64,000 bases of DNA, taken from NCBI GenBank assembly GCA_947396885.1, contig OX377205.1:24229407-24293406 (forward strand), written 5' to 3'. A model generated the notes under the pieces. The model searched no databases. It saw nothing but the letters and a program-made list of their open reading frames with translations, and had not been told where the DNA came from. Below, piece by piece: positions 27,001 to 36,500 of the stretch. Position 1 is the stretch's first letter; each line of letters starts with the position of its first letter. Origin of the DNA: Heligmosomoides polygyrus polygyrus (lineage: Eukaryota > Nematoda > Chromadorea > Rhabditida > Heligmosomidae). The position numbers and the translations under genes are program-made.

Positions 27001-27063
27001 ATGTTCATCCAGTCTCCAACCGCTGCCTCTTTCCAGGTTTACGTGATGGAGGACGACTACTAA
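8892..27063 (+). CDS. unc-15: Paramyosin (UNC-15 type), 21 coding exons
   Basis: Paramyosin is a long coiled-coil rod that forms the core of invertebrate muscle thick filaments, under a myosin coat. Exons (all GT-AG): 8892-9017, 9275-9331, 9769-9855, 10951-11117, 13214-13292, 19508-19567, 19626-19706, 20271-20375, 22884-23045, 23114-23350, 23411-23558, 23620-23735, 23802-23903, 23963-24052, 24115-24321, 24607-24804, 24863-25000, 25172-25299, 25364-25523, 25595-25750, 27037-27063 (TAA 27061-27063). They join in phase to 876 codons without a stop, close to the usual nematode length of about 870-880. The Ser-rich non-helical head (about residues 1-35) holds RSPSS and KSPSM, resembling the phosphorylated SPS motifs known in C. 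elegans paramyosin. An unbroken heptad rod follows (EERELRNRIE-, [15 protein letters not shown], [19 protein letters not shown] segments), then a short tail ending EDDY. The start was chosen because the head begins there and matches the family. Only three exon pairs (4/5, 11/12, 18/19) split a codon. I see no break in the reading frame, so the gene looks functional. Terminal exon assignment is the least certain part. Confidence 0.96.
12295..12365 (+). repeat. Diverged tRNA-derived SINE, family 1, in paramyosin intron 4
   Basis: Has GGTGGCTACGGGATGGCACAG (A-box region), GGGTCGAGTCCGCTC (B box) and then AGAAAGACTTTT, in the family-1 order. Identity is lower than in the other copies, so the call is tentative. 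Confidence 0.45.
13293..19507 (+). other. Paramyosin intron 5 (6215 bases)
   Basis: The largest intron of the gene, between exons 5 and 6, with GTAAGG donor and TTTCAG acceptor. It holds a tRNA-derived SINE near its 3' half (18103-18385), a GTC trinucleotide run at about 16668-16691, and a GC-richer stretch around 16.0-16.5 kb whose open frames show no family resemblance. No nested gene is supportable. Confidence 0.85.
18103..18385 (+). repeat. tRNA-derived SINE, family 2, in paramyosin intron 5
   Basis: Begins with a tRNA-like head, TGTAGCTCAGTCGGAGGAGG (A box), with a B-box-like GGTTCGGATTTCC at about 18159-18171. A shared body follows: GGTCGGTGAA, GTATGGCCAAATACGCATTC, AAGTAGAATGCGTGGCGCAT, GATTGAGTAACG and a 3' end CGTCCTTTATCC. 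Same strand as the host gene. Other copies: 21395-21675, 56685-56950 (minus), 59505-59812, 63295-63455. Confidence 0.85.
21395..21675 (+). repeat. tRNA-derived SINE, family 2, in paramyosin intron 8
   Basis: Head CGTATAGCGCAGTCGCAGGA, B-box-like GGTTCGGATTTCC, body GGTCGGTGAATTG, GTATGGCCAAATACGTATTC and AGTAGAATGCGTGACGCATC, ending CGTCCTTTATGCG. Full length relative to the copy in intron 5 and in the same orientation. Confidence 0.85.
27037..27063 (+). CDS. unc-15: Paramyosin terminal exon
   Basis: A 27-base micro-exon after the acceptor CTTTCCAG encodes VYVMEDDY and a TAA stop. It corresponds in position and style to the acidic end of C. elegans UNC-15 (YVLEDEQ-like). It lies 1286 bases after exon 20, which ends TGKTGASK. 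Without this exon, exon 20 would read on into intron sequence, so the assignment rests on family resemblance and on the good splice sites. Confidence 0.82.
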   Translation, partial: VYVMEDDY

Positions 27064-27256
27064 GCAGTTCGACCGCCACCTGTTCCACCCTCTTTTGACG
27101 CATTCATCCCAGCGATGCCGCTCAACTAGTGAGACGTCGTCTACGCTCTGTATATTGTTGGATGTTGTAGTGCCCAAAAAGTGCTGCTCGCGCGCGAACA
27201 TCATCATCGTCATCGTCTTCCTCCGTTTGTGTGCAATAAACTGACCACCCCTCCCC
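27064..27256 (+). promoter_or_regulatory. Paramyosin 3' UTR and poly(A) signal
   Basis: A canonical AATAAA hexamer lies at 27235-27240, about 170 bases after the stop codon. A CT-rich downstream element follows. Cleavage is expected about 10-20 bases after the hexamer. Confidence 0.7.
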
Positions 27257-27759
27257 GCTGATGCTGGCTCTTTCTCAGTCTCTCTCGCTCGATCCGACCG
27301 ACCATCTATCCTGTTATACCCGCGACTGTGGTGCCTTCACGGCGACGAGTCCACCACACACCGGCCTTCCGTCCTCCCCTGATCATGTGGTGTGTGCGCT
27401 GCACTGTGCGTTTCTGTATGGTTCCGCCGGAGGTACAGGCATGGCGCAGTCTCGCGTCGTGGCTCCGCACCCGGCGCTGGCCCCTTCCGTGTGCTCTCAC
27501 CAACACTCGCCCCCAACACGCACATCCATTTATCCAGTGTTATGTGTTTCGCGCAAGCAGATATTATCACATTATTATGAAAGGAAAGGATTCTTCGTAT
27601 TGTCTCACTCTGCCTTATACCCCCGTTTAGCTACAATTCTTTCTTTCTCACTCTGCCTTATGAAGTGTTGAACGAGTAAATGAAAATTATGTGAATCCTT
27701 GTGTGCTGTTGAAGACCTTAAACTGTTTTGCTACTCGGCGCTGCCATCTGTAGCACCTG
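27257..27759. other. Unassigned DNA downstream of paramyosin
   Basis: C/T-rich then AT-rich spacer. Open frames here (up to 136 codons) show no family resemblance and read through repetitive CTCTCTC-type sequence. Confidence 0.4.
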
Positions 27760-28250
27760 CCAGCACGTTGATCACACGCCAGAAACGTCTCCATCCGTCA
27801 TGACGTATGCTGTAGTGGTCCAGTAGATCCTGCTCATCCGAGGGATCCCAAGACAGTCAGATTCGTTCAAGGCTTTCATAAAGAAGTTCGACTAGTGCGT
27901 AGACGATACGTTCTAGTGTTCTAATATCACGCGAAATCTACCCGGTAAGACTCTCGTCCAGTGGATGTCTGAGGAGCACATTACTGGCCAGCCCACCTAA
28001 TTTTCCACGACTTGGCCGTCGCTACAGCGCCTCCGATTTTCAAACGGCCAAACTTGGAACTCCGAAGGTCTTCTGCCACCTGCGTGAACCGTGCAACTCC
28101 GGTCATCGTGCTCTGGACTCCTCGCTGCTCGACGCTAACACCATCTTTATCCTACCTTCGTAGGGTCCAGACCTCTGAGGCGTATGTTGTTAGCGCAGGA
28201 AGAACAGCGGAGTCGACTACAGTGCGTTTCAGAAGTATGTACTCCACCCC
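27760..28250 (-). mobile_element. RTE-type retrotransposon tail fragment
   Basis: In broken minus-strand frames the translation follows the C-terminal part of the RTE polyprotein: SAVLPALTTYASEVWTLRR, GVARFTQVAEDLRSSKFGR, WKIRWAGQ, then NFFMKALNES and a YWTT-like motif. The same blocks occur in the RTE copies at 28390-31225 and 61324-61657. Several stops and frameshifts make it an old 5'-truncated copy. Confidence 0.75.
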
Positions 28251-28389
28251 CTAATGTGACAGCTTCACATTTCGCACTCGTTTCTATGAGCCGGCATTAG
28301 TCGCATTCGATTCCTCGTACTCGAAAATGGCTAGGTTACCCTTTCCAGAAAAGAGATTTATCTCTAGCAAAAGCACGACTCCTCCTCGA

Positions 28390-31225
28390 CGACTTAGACT
28401 GGGAGTACATCCCTAAGGCGATTCGAGGCCGCCTCAAAAGTCTCGCCCTGTCCCTTCGGGCAGTCTGGCTGGCTGCCCGGAGTTCTTCGCCCGCACGACA
28501 GAGCCCGACTAGCTACCCGTGTGTACTCAAGTCAAAAACAGCAGCACTAAAGGGCCTCATTCCCCTGACCCCGAAAGAGCCCCCATTTCTGCAGCGATGG
28601 GAAGGACGAGTACGGAGAGGCTGCCCAAGCAAATCTCAGGGCCTAACCAGGCTGCGCAAATTGAGAAGGACTAGGATGACGATCTGTACTTACAACGCCC
28701 GCACACTTGCATCGGAAGCATCCGTCGAGGACCTGATGATGCAAGCCAGGAAGATCAAGTACGACGTCATCGGACTGACCGAGACGAGAAGACATCATCC
28801 CCTACACGCCGCCTACGACTCCGGAGAAGAACTGTTCCTCGGAACATGCGACACCAGGGGAGTAGGCGGCGTTGGTGTCCTCGTCAACACGCCCTTGGCC
28901 ATGAACATCGATTCGTACGAGTTTCTGACAAGCCGAATCGGACGTCTGCGACTGAAGCGATGTGGTTCCGTGCCAGCTTTGACTGTGTTCGTCGAGTATG
29001 CCCCAACATCCGACTACGACGACGAAGAGGTCGAAGCCTTCTACGTGGAGCTGGAGAAGTTCTATAAGGAAGATCACACCTTCTACAAGGTGATCGTCGG
29101 CGTCTTCAACGCCAAGATCGGACCGTGAAGGTTGCCGAAAGAACTTCACATCGGAACCCACGGTTTGGAGTGGAACGAGCAAGGTGAAAGGCTGTCTGAG
29201 CTTATCATGTCGACCAAGACCATCCATGGAAACTCGCAGTTCCAGAAGCCTCCCTACGATGAACCTGGGAATCTCCCGGTGGCCAGTTCCACAACGAGAT
29301 CGACCACATCATCTTCAACCGTAAGTATTGCCTGACCGACGTCTCCGTTGTCCCCAAGTTCTACACGGGATCGGACCACCGCCTCCTTCGCGCAAGGTTC
29401 CGCTTTTCGCGTCAAGGAGAGAAGGCCGCGAAGTTCAAGAAGAGAAATTCCAGAACGACCATTAACTGGGACCTCTACACCTTTCTTGTCGGCCTCTGGG
29501 AAGATGCCGTCATGGACAACGTCGATTAGGAATACGACCGCTTCGTGCACCATCTCCACGATAGTGCTAAGGGAGCCGAGAGCTTGAAGACCACCAAGAG
29601 ACGCCTGTCTCCGGAAACTCTCGAGCTTATACGCCAGCGTGGAACAGCACGAGAGTCAGGCAACTACTAGCTGACGTCCGAAGCTATGCAGAGAGGCGAT
29701 AAAGGAGGATCTTAAGGAGAGAAGGGCGGAAGTGTTGGCTGAAGCTGCAGAGGCAGGGTTGAGCATATGCAATGCCCGCCGAGACTTCGCTAACCTAAAG
29801 ACCAAGATGACCGCTCTCCGACGTCCAGACGGAACCATCACCTCTTCCAGAAGGACCATGGAGAAGGTCATCCACGACTTCTACTCCGATCTCTTCGATA
29901 GCCACGTTCACCTGCCCCCATGCCATCTTCCGCAGGATGGATACGTCGTCCCCTCTGTTCTCCCTTCCGAGATCCGACACGCCATCTCGTCGGTGAAGAA
30001 ACGTACAGCACCCGGTCCTGACAGGATCAGAGCTGAACACCTGAAGAACCTCCCGCCAGCGCTCATCAACACCTTGGCGCGGCTCTTCTCGCGCTACCTG
30101 TCGGAGTGCAAGGCTCCATCTCAGTGGAAGACAAGCAAGACCGTCTTGCTGTACACGAAGGGAGACGTGCACGACATTGGCAACTATCGCCCGATCTGCC
30201 TGCTGTCCGTAGTCTACAAGCGGTTCACTCGAGTTATCCTGAATAGGATCGGCCGAACGCTGGACGAAGGACAGCCATGCAAACAAGCAGGATTTCGGAG
30301 AGGATTCAGCACGATCGACCACATACACACCATTACGAAGCTCATCGAAGTGTCGCGAGAGTACAAGCTGCCGCTTTGCCTTACGTTCATCGACCTGAAG
30401 AAGGCATTCGACTCCGTCGAGACTGAAGCGGTCATCGAAGCCCTGCTCACTCAGGGCGTTCCTACTCAGTACATCAGAGTCCTTCGAGAGCTGTACAGTG
30501 GATTCACGACCAAGATCTCACCATTCTACAACGACGTCGTCGTCGACGTGAAGAGAGGGGCTCGGCAAGGAGATACCATATCCCCGAAGCTCTTCAGCGC
30601 CACTCTCGAAAACGTCGTGCGCGAACTAGAATGGGAAGACATGGAAGTGAAGCTCGACGGCCGGCAACTACATCATCTTCGCTTCGCTGACAACATCGTG
30701 CTCATAACACCGAGCATCAGCCAGGCGGAGCGAATGCTGGCCGACTTCGATCGTGTATGTGGGAACGTTGGACTGCAGCTGAATCTTACGAAGACGATGT
30801 TCATGAGGAACGGATGGGTTTCTAATGCCCCATTCTCGCTCAACGGAACGGACATCTCCGAATGCTCCAGCTACGTGTATCTGGGTCGCGAAGTCAATAT
30901 GGCCAACGACCTAGCGCCGGAGCTGAGCAGGAGGAAACGAGCGGCTTGGGGAGCTTTCAAGAGCGTCGACGAAGTCGCGAAGAAGACGAAGAACGTCCGA
31001 CTCCGTGCCCACCTATTCGACTCCACTGTTCTTCCTGCCCTAACATACGCCTCAGAGACCTGGGCTATACGAAAGCAGGATGAACACGCGATCAGCGTCG
31101 CGCGGCGTGGAATCGAGAGGACGATGCTCGGAGTGAAACGACTCACGCAAGTGAGAGAAGGCCTCCGGAGTTCCGAGCTTCGCCGATTTCGATACGTGAG
31201 GAAGTTTGGCCTAGCAGCTCTAGGA
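28390..31225 (+). mobile_element. RTE-type non-LTR retrotransposon, nearly complete, inactive
   Basis: Contains an apurinic-type endonuclease followed by a reverse transcriptase in one polyprotein, as in nematode RTE elements. The 5' untranslated part is about 28390-28660. The 3' end is missing: homology stops near 31225, shortly after SSELRR, before the C-terminal WAGHVMRF block preserved in the copy at 61.4-61.66 kb. It is joined directly to the 3' side of the minus-strand LINE that starts near 31270. Confidence 0.92.
28661..31225 (+). pseudogene. RTE endonuclease-reverse transcriptase, broken
   Basis: Endonuclease block, 28661-29125: [22 protein letters not shown] and VEYAPTSDY are intact, but the catalytic GDFNAK motif reads GVFNAK (Val codon 29102-29104). 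A TGA follows at 29126-29128, then two frameshifts (about 29250 and 29700) and a TAG after MDNVD. The reverse transcriptase is open from 29732 to past 31225: RTAPGPDRIRAEHLKNLP, NYRPICLLSVVYK, CLTFIDLKKAFDSV, RGARQGDTISPKLF and a catalytic motif FADN in place of FADD (Asn codon 30692-30694), then LQLNLTKTMFMRN and VLPALTYASETWAIRK. Two catalytic acidic residues are lost, so it is dead even where the frame is open. Confidence 0.92.
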
Positions 31226-32882
31226 TACAACCCTAGTCTTTCAATTCGATTTCTGGTCATTGGCACGCCAAAAAAGCTCTATAAAAAAAGAAGAAAAAAA
31301 AAGCTGTCTATTGATAGCTTCCTAGTGATAGTTATAAATAGCATGATTAGGTCCGCCTTTTTCCCTTTGCTACTTAAAGATGGTACGCCTAGTTGTCTTG
31401 TACTATCCGCTCTAATCGGAATATTGGCATAGCCCCCCTAAAGAATCTCATAAGCAGCTTGCTAGTTGTTGTGGACACTTCCAAAGAGGTTCATGTATTT
31501 GTTTTGACAAGGATTAAATACGGAAATGCAAGTTCCATAATAGGTCTCACATAGCATATGTAGGCGCGTAAGAGAGCCTGAGAATCGTTTGTCTTCAGTA
31601 TTTTGTACAAATTATGTGTTCGAAAGTTTGCTGCCTTCACGTGCGCATTATAATGCTAATCAAACATTAAGTCACCGGACATGAGAATGCCCAGCTCCTT
31701 AGCTAAGCTGCTCTAAGCTAATACGTTTAAGCCTATAAGTTGGAAAGTACTTTTGGGATTTAGACTGTATTACAAGGCATCGTGATTTCTCAGCAGCAAG
31801 AGGAAGCTCTTAGTTTTCTGCCCATTTTTCGATAACGTTACTTCTTGAACTTCATTGGATGGCCCGGGTTTGTCGACCTCTTTGTAAATTTTAACGTCAG
31901 CTGCACACAAGACGCAAATCTGGACACAGCGTCAGAAAGCTCATATGTGTACAAGAGAAAAAAAGACAGTTGATAGAACTCCTCCCTGCGGCACTTCACT
32001 AGCGCTGAGTAGACCGAGGAGAAATTATTTCCTATTCTGACCTGATGCGTCCTGTTGGAGAGGAAGCTCTTAATCCAGTCCACTGTCATGGGGTGGATAG
32101 CGACCTTCTTCAACTTGAATAGCCGCTTTTCCAGCGGAATCTTGTCGAATGCTCTGGAGAAGTCAAAGTAGACAACATCGGGTCACTTTTTGTTTCCAAT
32201 AGTTGTTGTCCAACCATTTAAAGAACTAGGTACAGCAGTCTCCACTGAACTGTCCTTCATAAATCCAAACTGCTCCTTGGAAATGATGCCGTTTGCCTCC
32301 ATGTGATGAAAGATGTGCCTTTTTACTTTTTCGAAGGTTCTTGCAAACGCTGAGGTTATGCTGATGGTCGGTAATTACAAGGGTTGGAGGCTACATGGAG
32401 GCTTTTTGCGGATGTGGTAACGAACGAATGTCTCCACCTCAATGCCTTCATACAACTTATGTTGTAGATCAGTTCCAGCGGATGAGCAATTATATTCAAT
32501 GACATTTCGAATAAAAAACCATGGGAAAAATCGTAGAGATGGGCTGCGACTTGGGCCATTTGGACAGCATTTCAAAAATTTCTTCTTAAAGGAACCATGG
32601 CGTAGGGTTCATTTGTGGAAAGCGGGAAGAGCTCCACATTGAATTGACGTGGGTGCAGTGTTGCATCCCAGTGAATTGCTGAACACCTTATGGAACTTTT
32701 CCGCAAGTAGGTTTGACTTCTCCATATCTGATATCGCAGGTACACCCTTTGCGTTCAACAGGTTTGGAATAGTTCTATACTCACCAGAGCGAGATCTGAT
32801 ATATTTATAGAAAGCCGTTTGTCCGCAGAAAAGATGCTTCTTTTCTCAACATAGGAATTGTACCGGAATAGGGCTTTTTCTA

Positions 32883-33785
32883 TTGGGGGGGGGGGGGCAA
32901 AAGTAATGAAACACCCCATGCCGTGTCCACATATCTCGTGGCTGGAGTCTGGTTTCGTGCTTATCGTATTTGTATGTTTGTATGCTACTTACTGAAGGCC
33001 ACCTGAGAAGTTACCACTTCCGCCCTTTCCAGAAGCATGCCAAAACCCCAGTCTGTCTCATGCCGAAACCCCGGTCTGACGAGTCGACCTGTGTCGCGCA
33101 AACCTCGCCCAATTCCAACCCCGAGCAGCCTGGACTGAATCTTAACGCAGGATGAGAAGTAAGTCTTCTACCTTAACCCTGCCAAGCAGCCAGTCTGGGT
33201 GAGGCCTGTTGACCCGTTACCGACCTTCGTTCGGCGAGATGCTCACGGCGAGAAGCACCTTTGGAGCTTTTGGTTCTGCGCCCATGGATCGGTTTACCCG
33301 AAGCTGTTTCCCAAGAGCACTACGATGAACTCCAAGGACATGGTGAACGAAATAGAAGAGATGGGCCGGCGACTTGCTCTTACTCATTCGCAGCGCTTCA
33401 AGAAGGTTCTCCTCTTCGACAACGCCGCACCCCATCGGGAACAAGTAACCACGGATAAGCTTGGCCAGCTGGGCTACGTTTACGTGCCTCATCCACTGTA
33501 TTCGCCGGACATCTCTCTATGCGACTACCATTACTTCTTGAGCCTACAGGACTGGTCGGAAGGGACACAAGAACCCAAGCAGTGCTTGACAAGCATATCA
33601 TGGGGAGTTGATCAACACCAGGCTCAAGCAGTTCTGGAAAGATGGGATCAGGATGTTGGCTGAGCGATGGCAGCAAGGTCATTGCCCTTAATGGCAAATA
33701 CATTCCTCAGCATCGTTGAGTTGTAAATGAGTTATAATGAGATAAATATTTTTTCAATTTGTCTCATTACTTTTGCCCCCCCCCC
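32883..33785 (+). mobile_element. Mariner-like element with poly-G terminal repeats, inserted in LINE ORF2
   Basis: Left end: 13 G then CAAAAGTAATGAAAC (from 32885). Right end: the complement GTCTCATTACTTTTG then 10 C (to 33785). TA dinucleotides flank at 32881-32882 and 33786-33787. The minus-strand LINE reading is continuous across the insertion. At about 0.9 kb it is shorter than a full mariner, so it has lost internal or N-terminal sequence. Confidence 0.85.
33199..33663 (+). pseudogene. Mariner-like transposase, C-terminal catalytic part
   Basis: An open frame of 154 codons carries FKKVLLFDNAAPH (second catalytic Asp) and, 34 residues on, HPLYSPDISLCDYHYF (third Asp), i.e. the D34D spacing of mariner transposases. 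The upstream part (DAHGEKHLWSFWFCAHGSVY) resembles the region after the first catalytic Asp. The N-terminal DNA-binding domain is not found in the element. Not expected to be functional. Confidence 0.8.
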
Positions 33786-34899
33786 TAATAATTCTCTGCT
33801 GCAGCGTTCATAGTTATCCCATTCCACGGCGTTTCCGAGCCAGTGGATATGTTCCATGAAGATTTCTGACGATTAATAGTTCACTTCAGAAAATCTGGAT
33901 GATTTAACTTATATAGCTCAATCTTTCTTGTAGGAACATATAAATCTATCAAATGATGGAGAATATGAAGAAGTGTTTCATACGTTACATCAACGGTTTA
34001 TGCTGGTGCTATACAGTCTCATCGGCCAAACGTTCCTTGATTTTTTCATAGTCTGCTGCTGTGTAGTCTCTAATCAGCCTCTCTTTGTTAACGTAATTAT
34101 TTGCAATTTTAAATCGTGAAGTATTGCTGCTACGCAAAGGAGGTACAATATCAACATCTTGTATCAGATTGAGACATTGCGTAGGGCTAGATCTAAAATA
34201 GCGTTAACTCTGGTGGGCTAAATACCAGGTGTTGAAACCCACGAGCATCAAAAACATCCCGAAAGAAAGCCTTGCCGCTAATATCAGTCACCACTTTGCG
34301 CAAGCTGAAATCGCCCAAAAGAATGAATGGGGCGTTGCAAACGCACAAGTCGCTTATTGCCTTGACTAAGCTGGTGGACTCCACACTACGCTCGATAAAT
34401 GGAATAAAACGGAGAGAACTAGTATCCTGTCCAGCGTCACAAATTACAATTTCGTAGGAACATTTGACGGGCTCTTGAAAACCACGTCGTAGGAGTGTTT
34501 CTTCAAAAGAATGATAATCCACCACCTTTCTTAAACGTTCGATCACACCTGATACCGATGTACTGTCTACCGGAATGACCAGAGGACTCAAATTATTTAC
34601 TGACGTGATCCAGGTCTCGATCAAAACCACTTTGTCGTAGTTGTTTAAATGGAGATGCGAAACAAAGGTATACTGTTTGTAACCAGAGACCTAATATTGG
34701 CAAGTAAACATAGGAACGGAGGACTGTCATTCCTCTGAAAGTCTAACAGTTTCTCGAAGGACTAGTGTTAGGCTCAGAAGCAAGCGTTGTATCCCCAAGG
34801 TCCGGATGAGGAGAGAGGGACTGTGATTCCCCCCACACTGCTGCGTACAGGATCACCGCCCCTTCCCACTTAATTAAGTGGGCTTCTCGCCTACGATCC

Positions 34900-36470
34900 C
34901 GTCCCTCCTTTGTGAGAGATGAGGATAGATAGATGCCCCTTTGAGGAGGGAAGAAACCCGGGGGCAGTCGTTCGGTACATCGTGCTGCCCGCCACCCACT
35001 TCCCACCCTGCCGGCGCCGCCCTATTTGGATAAGTTTGCTGCGCTCAAAACCGTCGTTAATTGGCGTGACGTCGTCCAAAAACCTAACCAATGATAGGGA
35101 ACGAGAAGCGTATCTTGGGAAGCGTATCTTGCTAAACTCTGAAGTCATTTTCCAGTCGGTTCGGTTATGGAGGCAGTTGAGGAAAGGAGAAGGTCGCTTT
35201 TCTCTATAGATTATTTCAGTTTTCACCAAAATTCTTTAGATTTTCGCCTCAACTAGAGACTATGTGTGATTCCACTTCTACATTGGCGGGACCTGAAGAA
35301 AGCCTTGGTGATGCAATTGAAAACTCTTTTGTTCCAAATATGGTGAACAATGTTCTGACTGACGATATGAAGTTGACTGCAGCTGTTGATCAAGATTGGT
35401 ATCGACCTTTATTCCGGCTAACGTTTCGGCGATGTCGCCTTCGTTAGAGCCCTAACGGTGGAGGTCTAGATGATCCACCAGTCACCCTTAGCTGGAGGTG
35501 GGCCTCATTGCGTTCTTGAGAGAAGGTTCTGACTCTTGTCTCAAGAACGAAATCAGTTCAGGACAGAGATGTAGGGCCAAGGGAAGTGATTGGGAATGCG
35601 ATGCTTCCATGTGAAGCCAGGGAGCCGGACATCTTGTCCTCGGCGCGCCCCTCGCCCTTTCTGTGGTGTAGCCAACGACTCTCCTCCGAAGAAACCGGGA
35701 GGCGAGGAGCCCTCTTTACTGCCTCACTTTGAAATCTGCTTGTCGGGAGCACATCACTTACAAGTCTAGGCCTGCTCTATCCTAGCTTCCCCATACGATA
35801 GACAGCCGTAGGTACACACTAGATATCTAGAAAATCTAAAATCTGTCTAACACAAGCGCAGTCGTGGGCAATCTTTGCGGCAGCGCTGTTTCTGGATGAC
35901 TCTGGGAGGTTAGATAGATCGATGGAGCGCTTTAGCTCCCTGTCAGGTTCCGTATCAGGTTCCGGAGAAAAACTAATATTTAAGTTATTATCATACAACC
36001 TATTGGAATTGGTTAAACTAGTGTCCAATGGCACCGAAGAGTTGCTAATTTTTTCCTCCTAGATGTAAGTTTTCCTCCCTCAATTTTTGCAGCTGCGCTA
36101 GTAGATCGCCATTCCGTCAATACAGCTCCTTGGTCTCCTACCTCGTTTGCATTAGGAGTTTGAAAACAAGCCGAATTTAGACCTGCGTGTCTCCCTTTCC
36201 TTACGTCTTGTTGCTTTTTGCGGATGTGGTAACGAACGAATGTCTCCACCTCAATGCCTTCATACAAAAAAAAAACTAGTGTCCAACGGCACTCCTATTG
36301 GCATTGGTCAAACTAGTGTCCAATGGCACCGAAGAGTTGTTATTTTTTCCTCCTAAATATAAGTTTTCCTCCCTCAATTTTTGCAGCTGCGCTAGTAGAT
36401 TCCGTCGATACAGCTCCCTGATCTCCTACCGCGTTTGCATTAGGAGTTTGAAAGCTAGCCGAATTTAGAC
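34900..36470 (-). pseudogene. LINE ORF1, split by insertion
   Basis: Minus strand, in order: a coiled-coil-like stretch (LYRRNLLAQLQKLREENLYL), a Ser/Asn linker, then ELKRSIDLSNLPESS, CACVRQILDFLDI (36034-35819), MLPTSRFQSEAVKRAPRL (about 35752-35700) and, after the inserted element, FFPPQRGIYLSSSLTKEGRD (about 34955-34900). The same blocks occur in the plus-strand LINE (FERKRSIVLSGVPESS, KGVYLWPSLTKEERER), which identifies this as the nucleic-acid-binding ORF1 protein of a CR1-like LINE. Confidence 0.8.
34963..35688. mobile_element. Unclassified TIR element, 726 bases, inserted in LINE ORF1
   Basis: Splits the ORF1 reading between KRAPRL and FFPPQRGIYL. A near-identical direct repeat flanks it: AAGAAACCCGGG at 34951-34962 and AAGAAACCGGG at 35689-35699, which fits an 11-12 bp target-site duplication. 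The ends are loosely inverted: AGTCGTTCGGTACATC at the left and, on the opposite strand at the right, AGTCGTTGGCTACACC. It is non-coding. TSD length suggests a Mutator-like element, but no transposase is present to confirm the superfamily. Confidence 0.55.
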
Positions 36471-36500
36471 CTGCGTGTCACCTTTTCCTTAAGTCTTGTA
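36010..36500. repeat. Direct duplication of LINE ORF1 5' segment with 55-base RT filler
   Basis: A segment of about 200 bases at 36010-36212 recurs at about 36305-36500 (shared landmarks ACTAGTGTCCAATGGCACCG, TTTTTGCAGCTGCGCTAGTAG, GTTTGCATTAGGAGTTTGAAA). Between them, 36213-36267 matches 32401-32455 of the same LINE's reverse transcriptase exactly over 55 bases, followed by a run of A. This is a rearrangement within the element. Confidence 0.8.

Larger units (their letters stand above)
31440..34720 (-). pseudogene. LINE ORF2 (endonuclease-reverse transcriptase), split by a mariner
   Basis: Endonuclease remains at 34630-34193 include VVLIETWITS and FILLGDF. The connecting region reads KERLIRDYTA-like, then EWDNYERCSREL up to the mariner at 33785, and resumes at 32880 with EKALFRYNSYVEKR and IPNLLNAKGVPAISDMEKS. 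RT blocks: SNPCNYRP, VVYFDFSRAFDKIPLEKR, IHPMTVDWIKSFLSNRTHQVR, GGVLSPLLF-like and ADDVKIYKEVDKPG. The C-terminal domain reads ALLRAYICYVRPIMELA near 31540. Multiple stops and frameshifts. Confidence 0.85.
31270..36500 (-). mobile_element. CR1-like LINE, minus strand, interrupted by two DNA transposons
   Basis: Order on the minus strand: ORF1 (from about 36.47 kb), endonuclease (34.63-34.19 kb), connecting region, reverse transcriptase (32.9-31.8 kb) and the RT C-terminal domain to about 31.45 kb. A 726-base TIR element splits ORF1 (34963-35688) and a mariner splits ORF2 (32883-33785). The 5' part of ORF1 is duplicated. Borders are approximate: the 3' limit is set by the junction with the RTE and the 5' limit by loss of homology. 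Confidence 0.85.
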
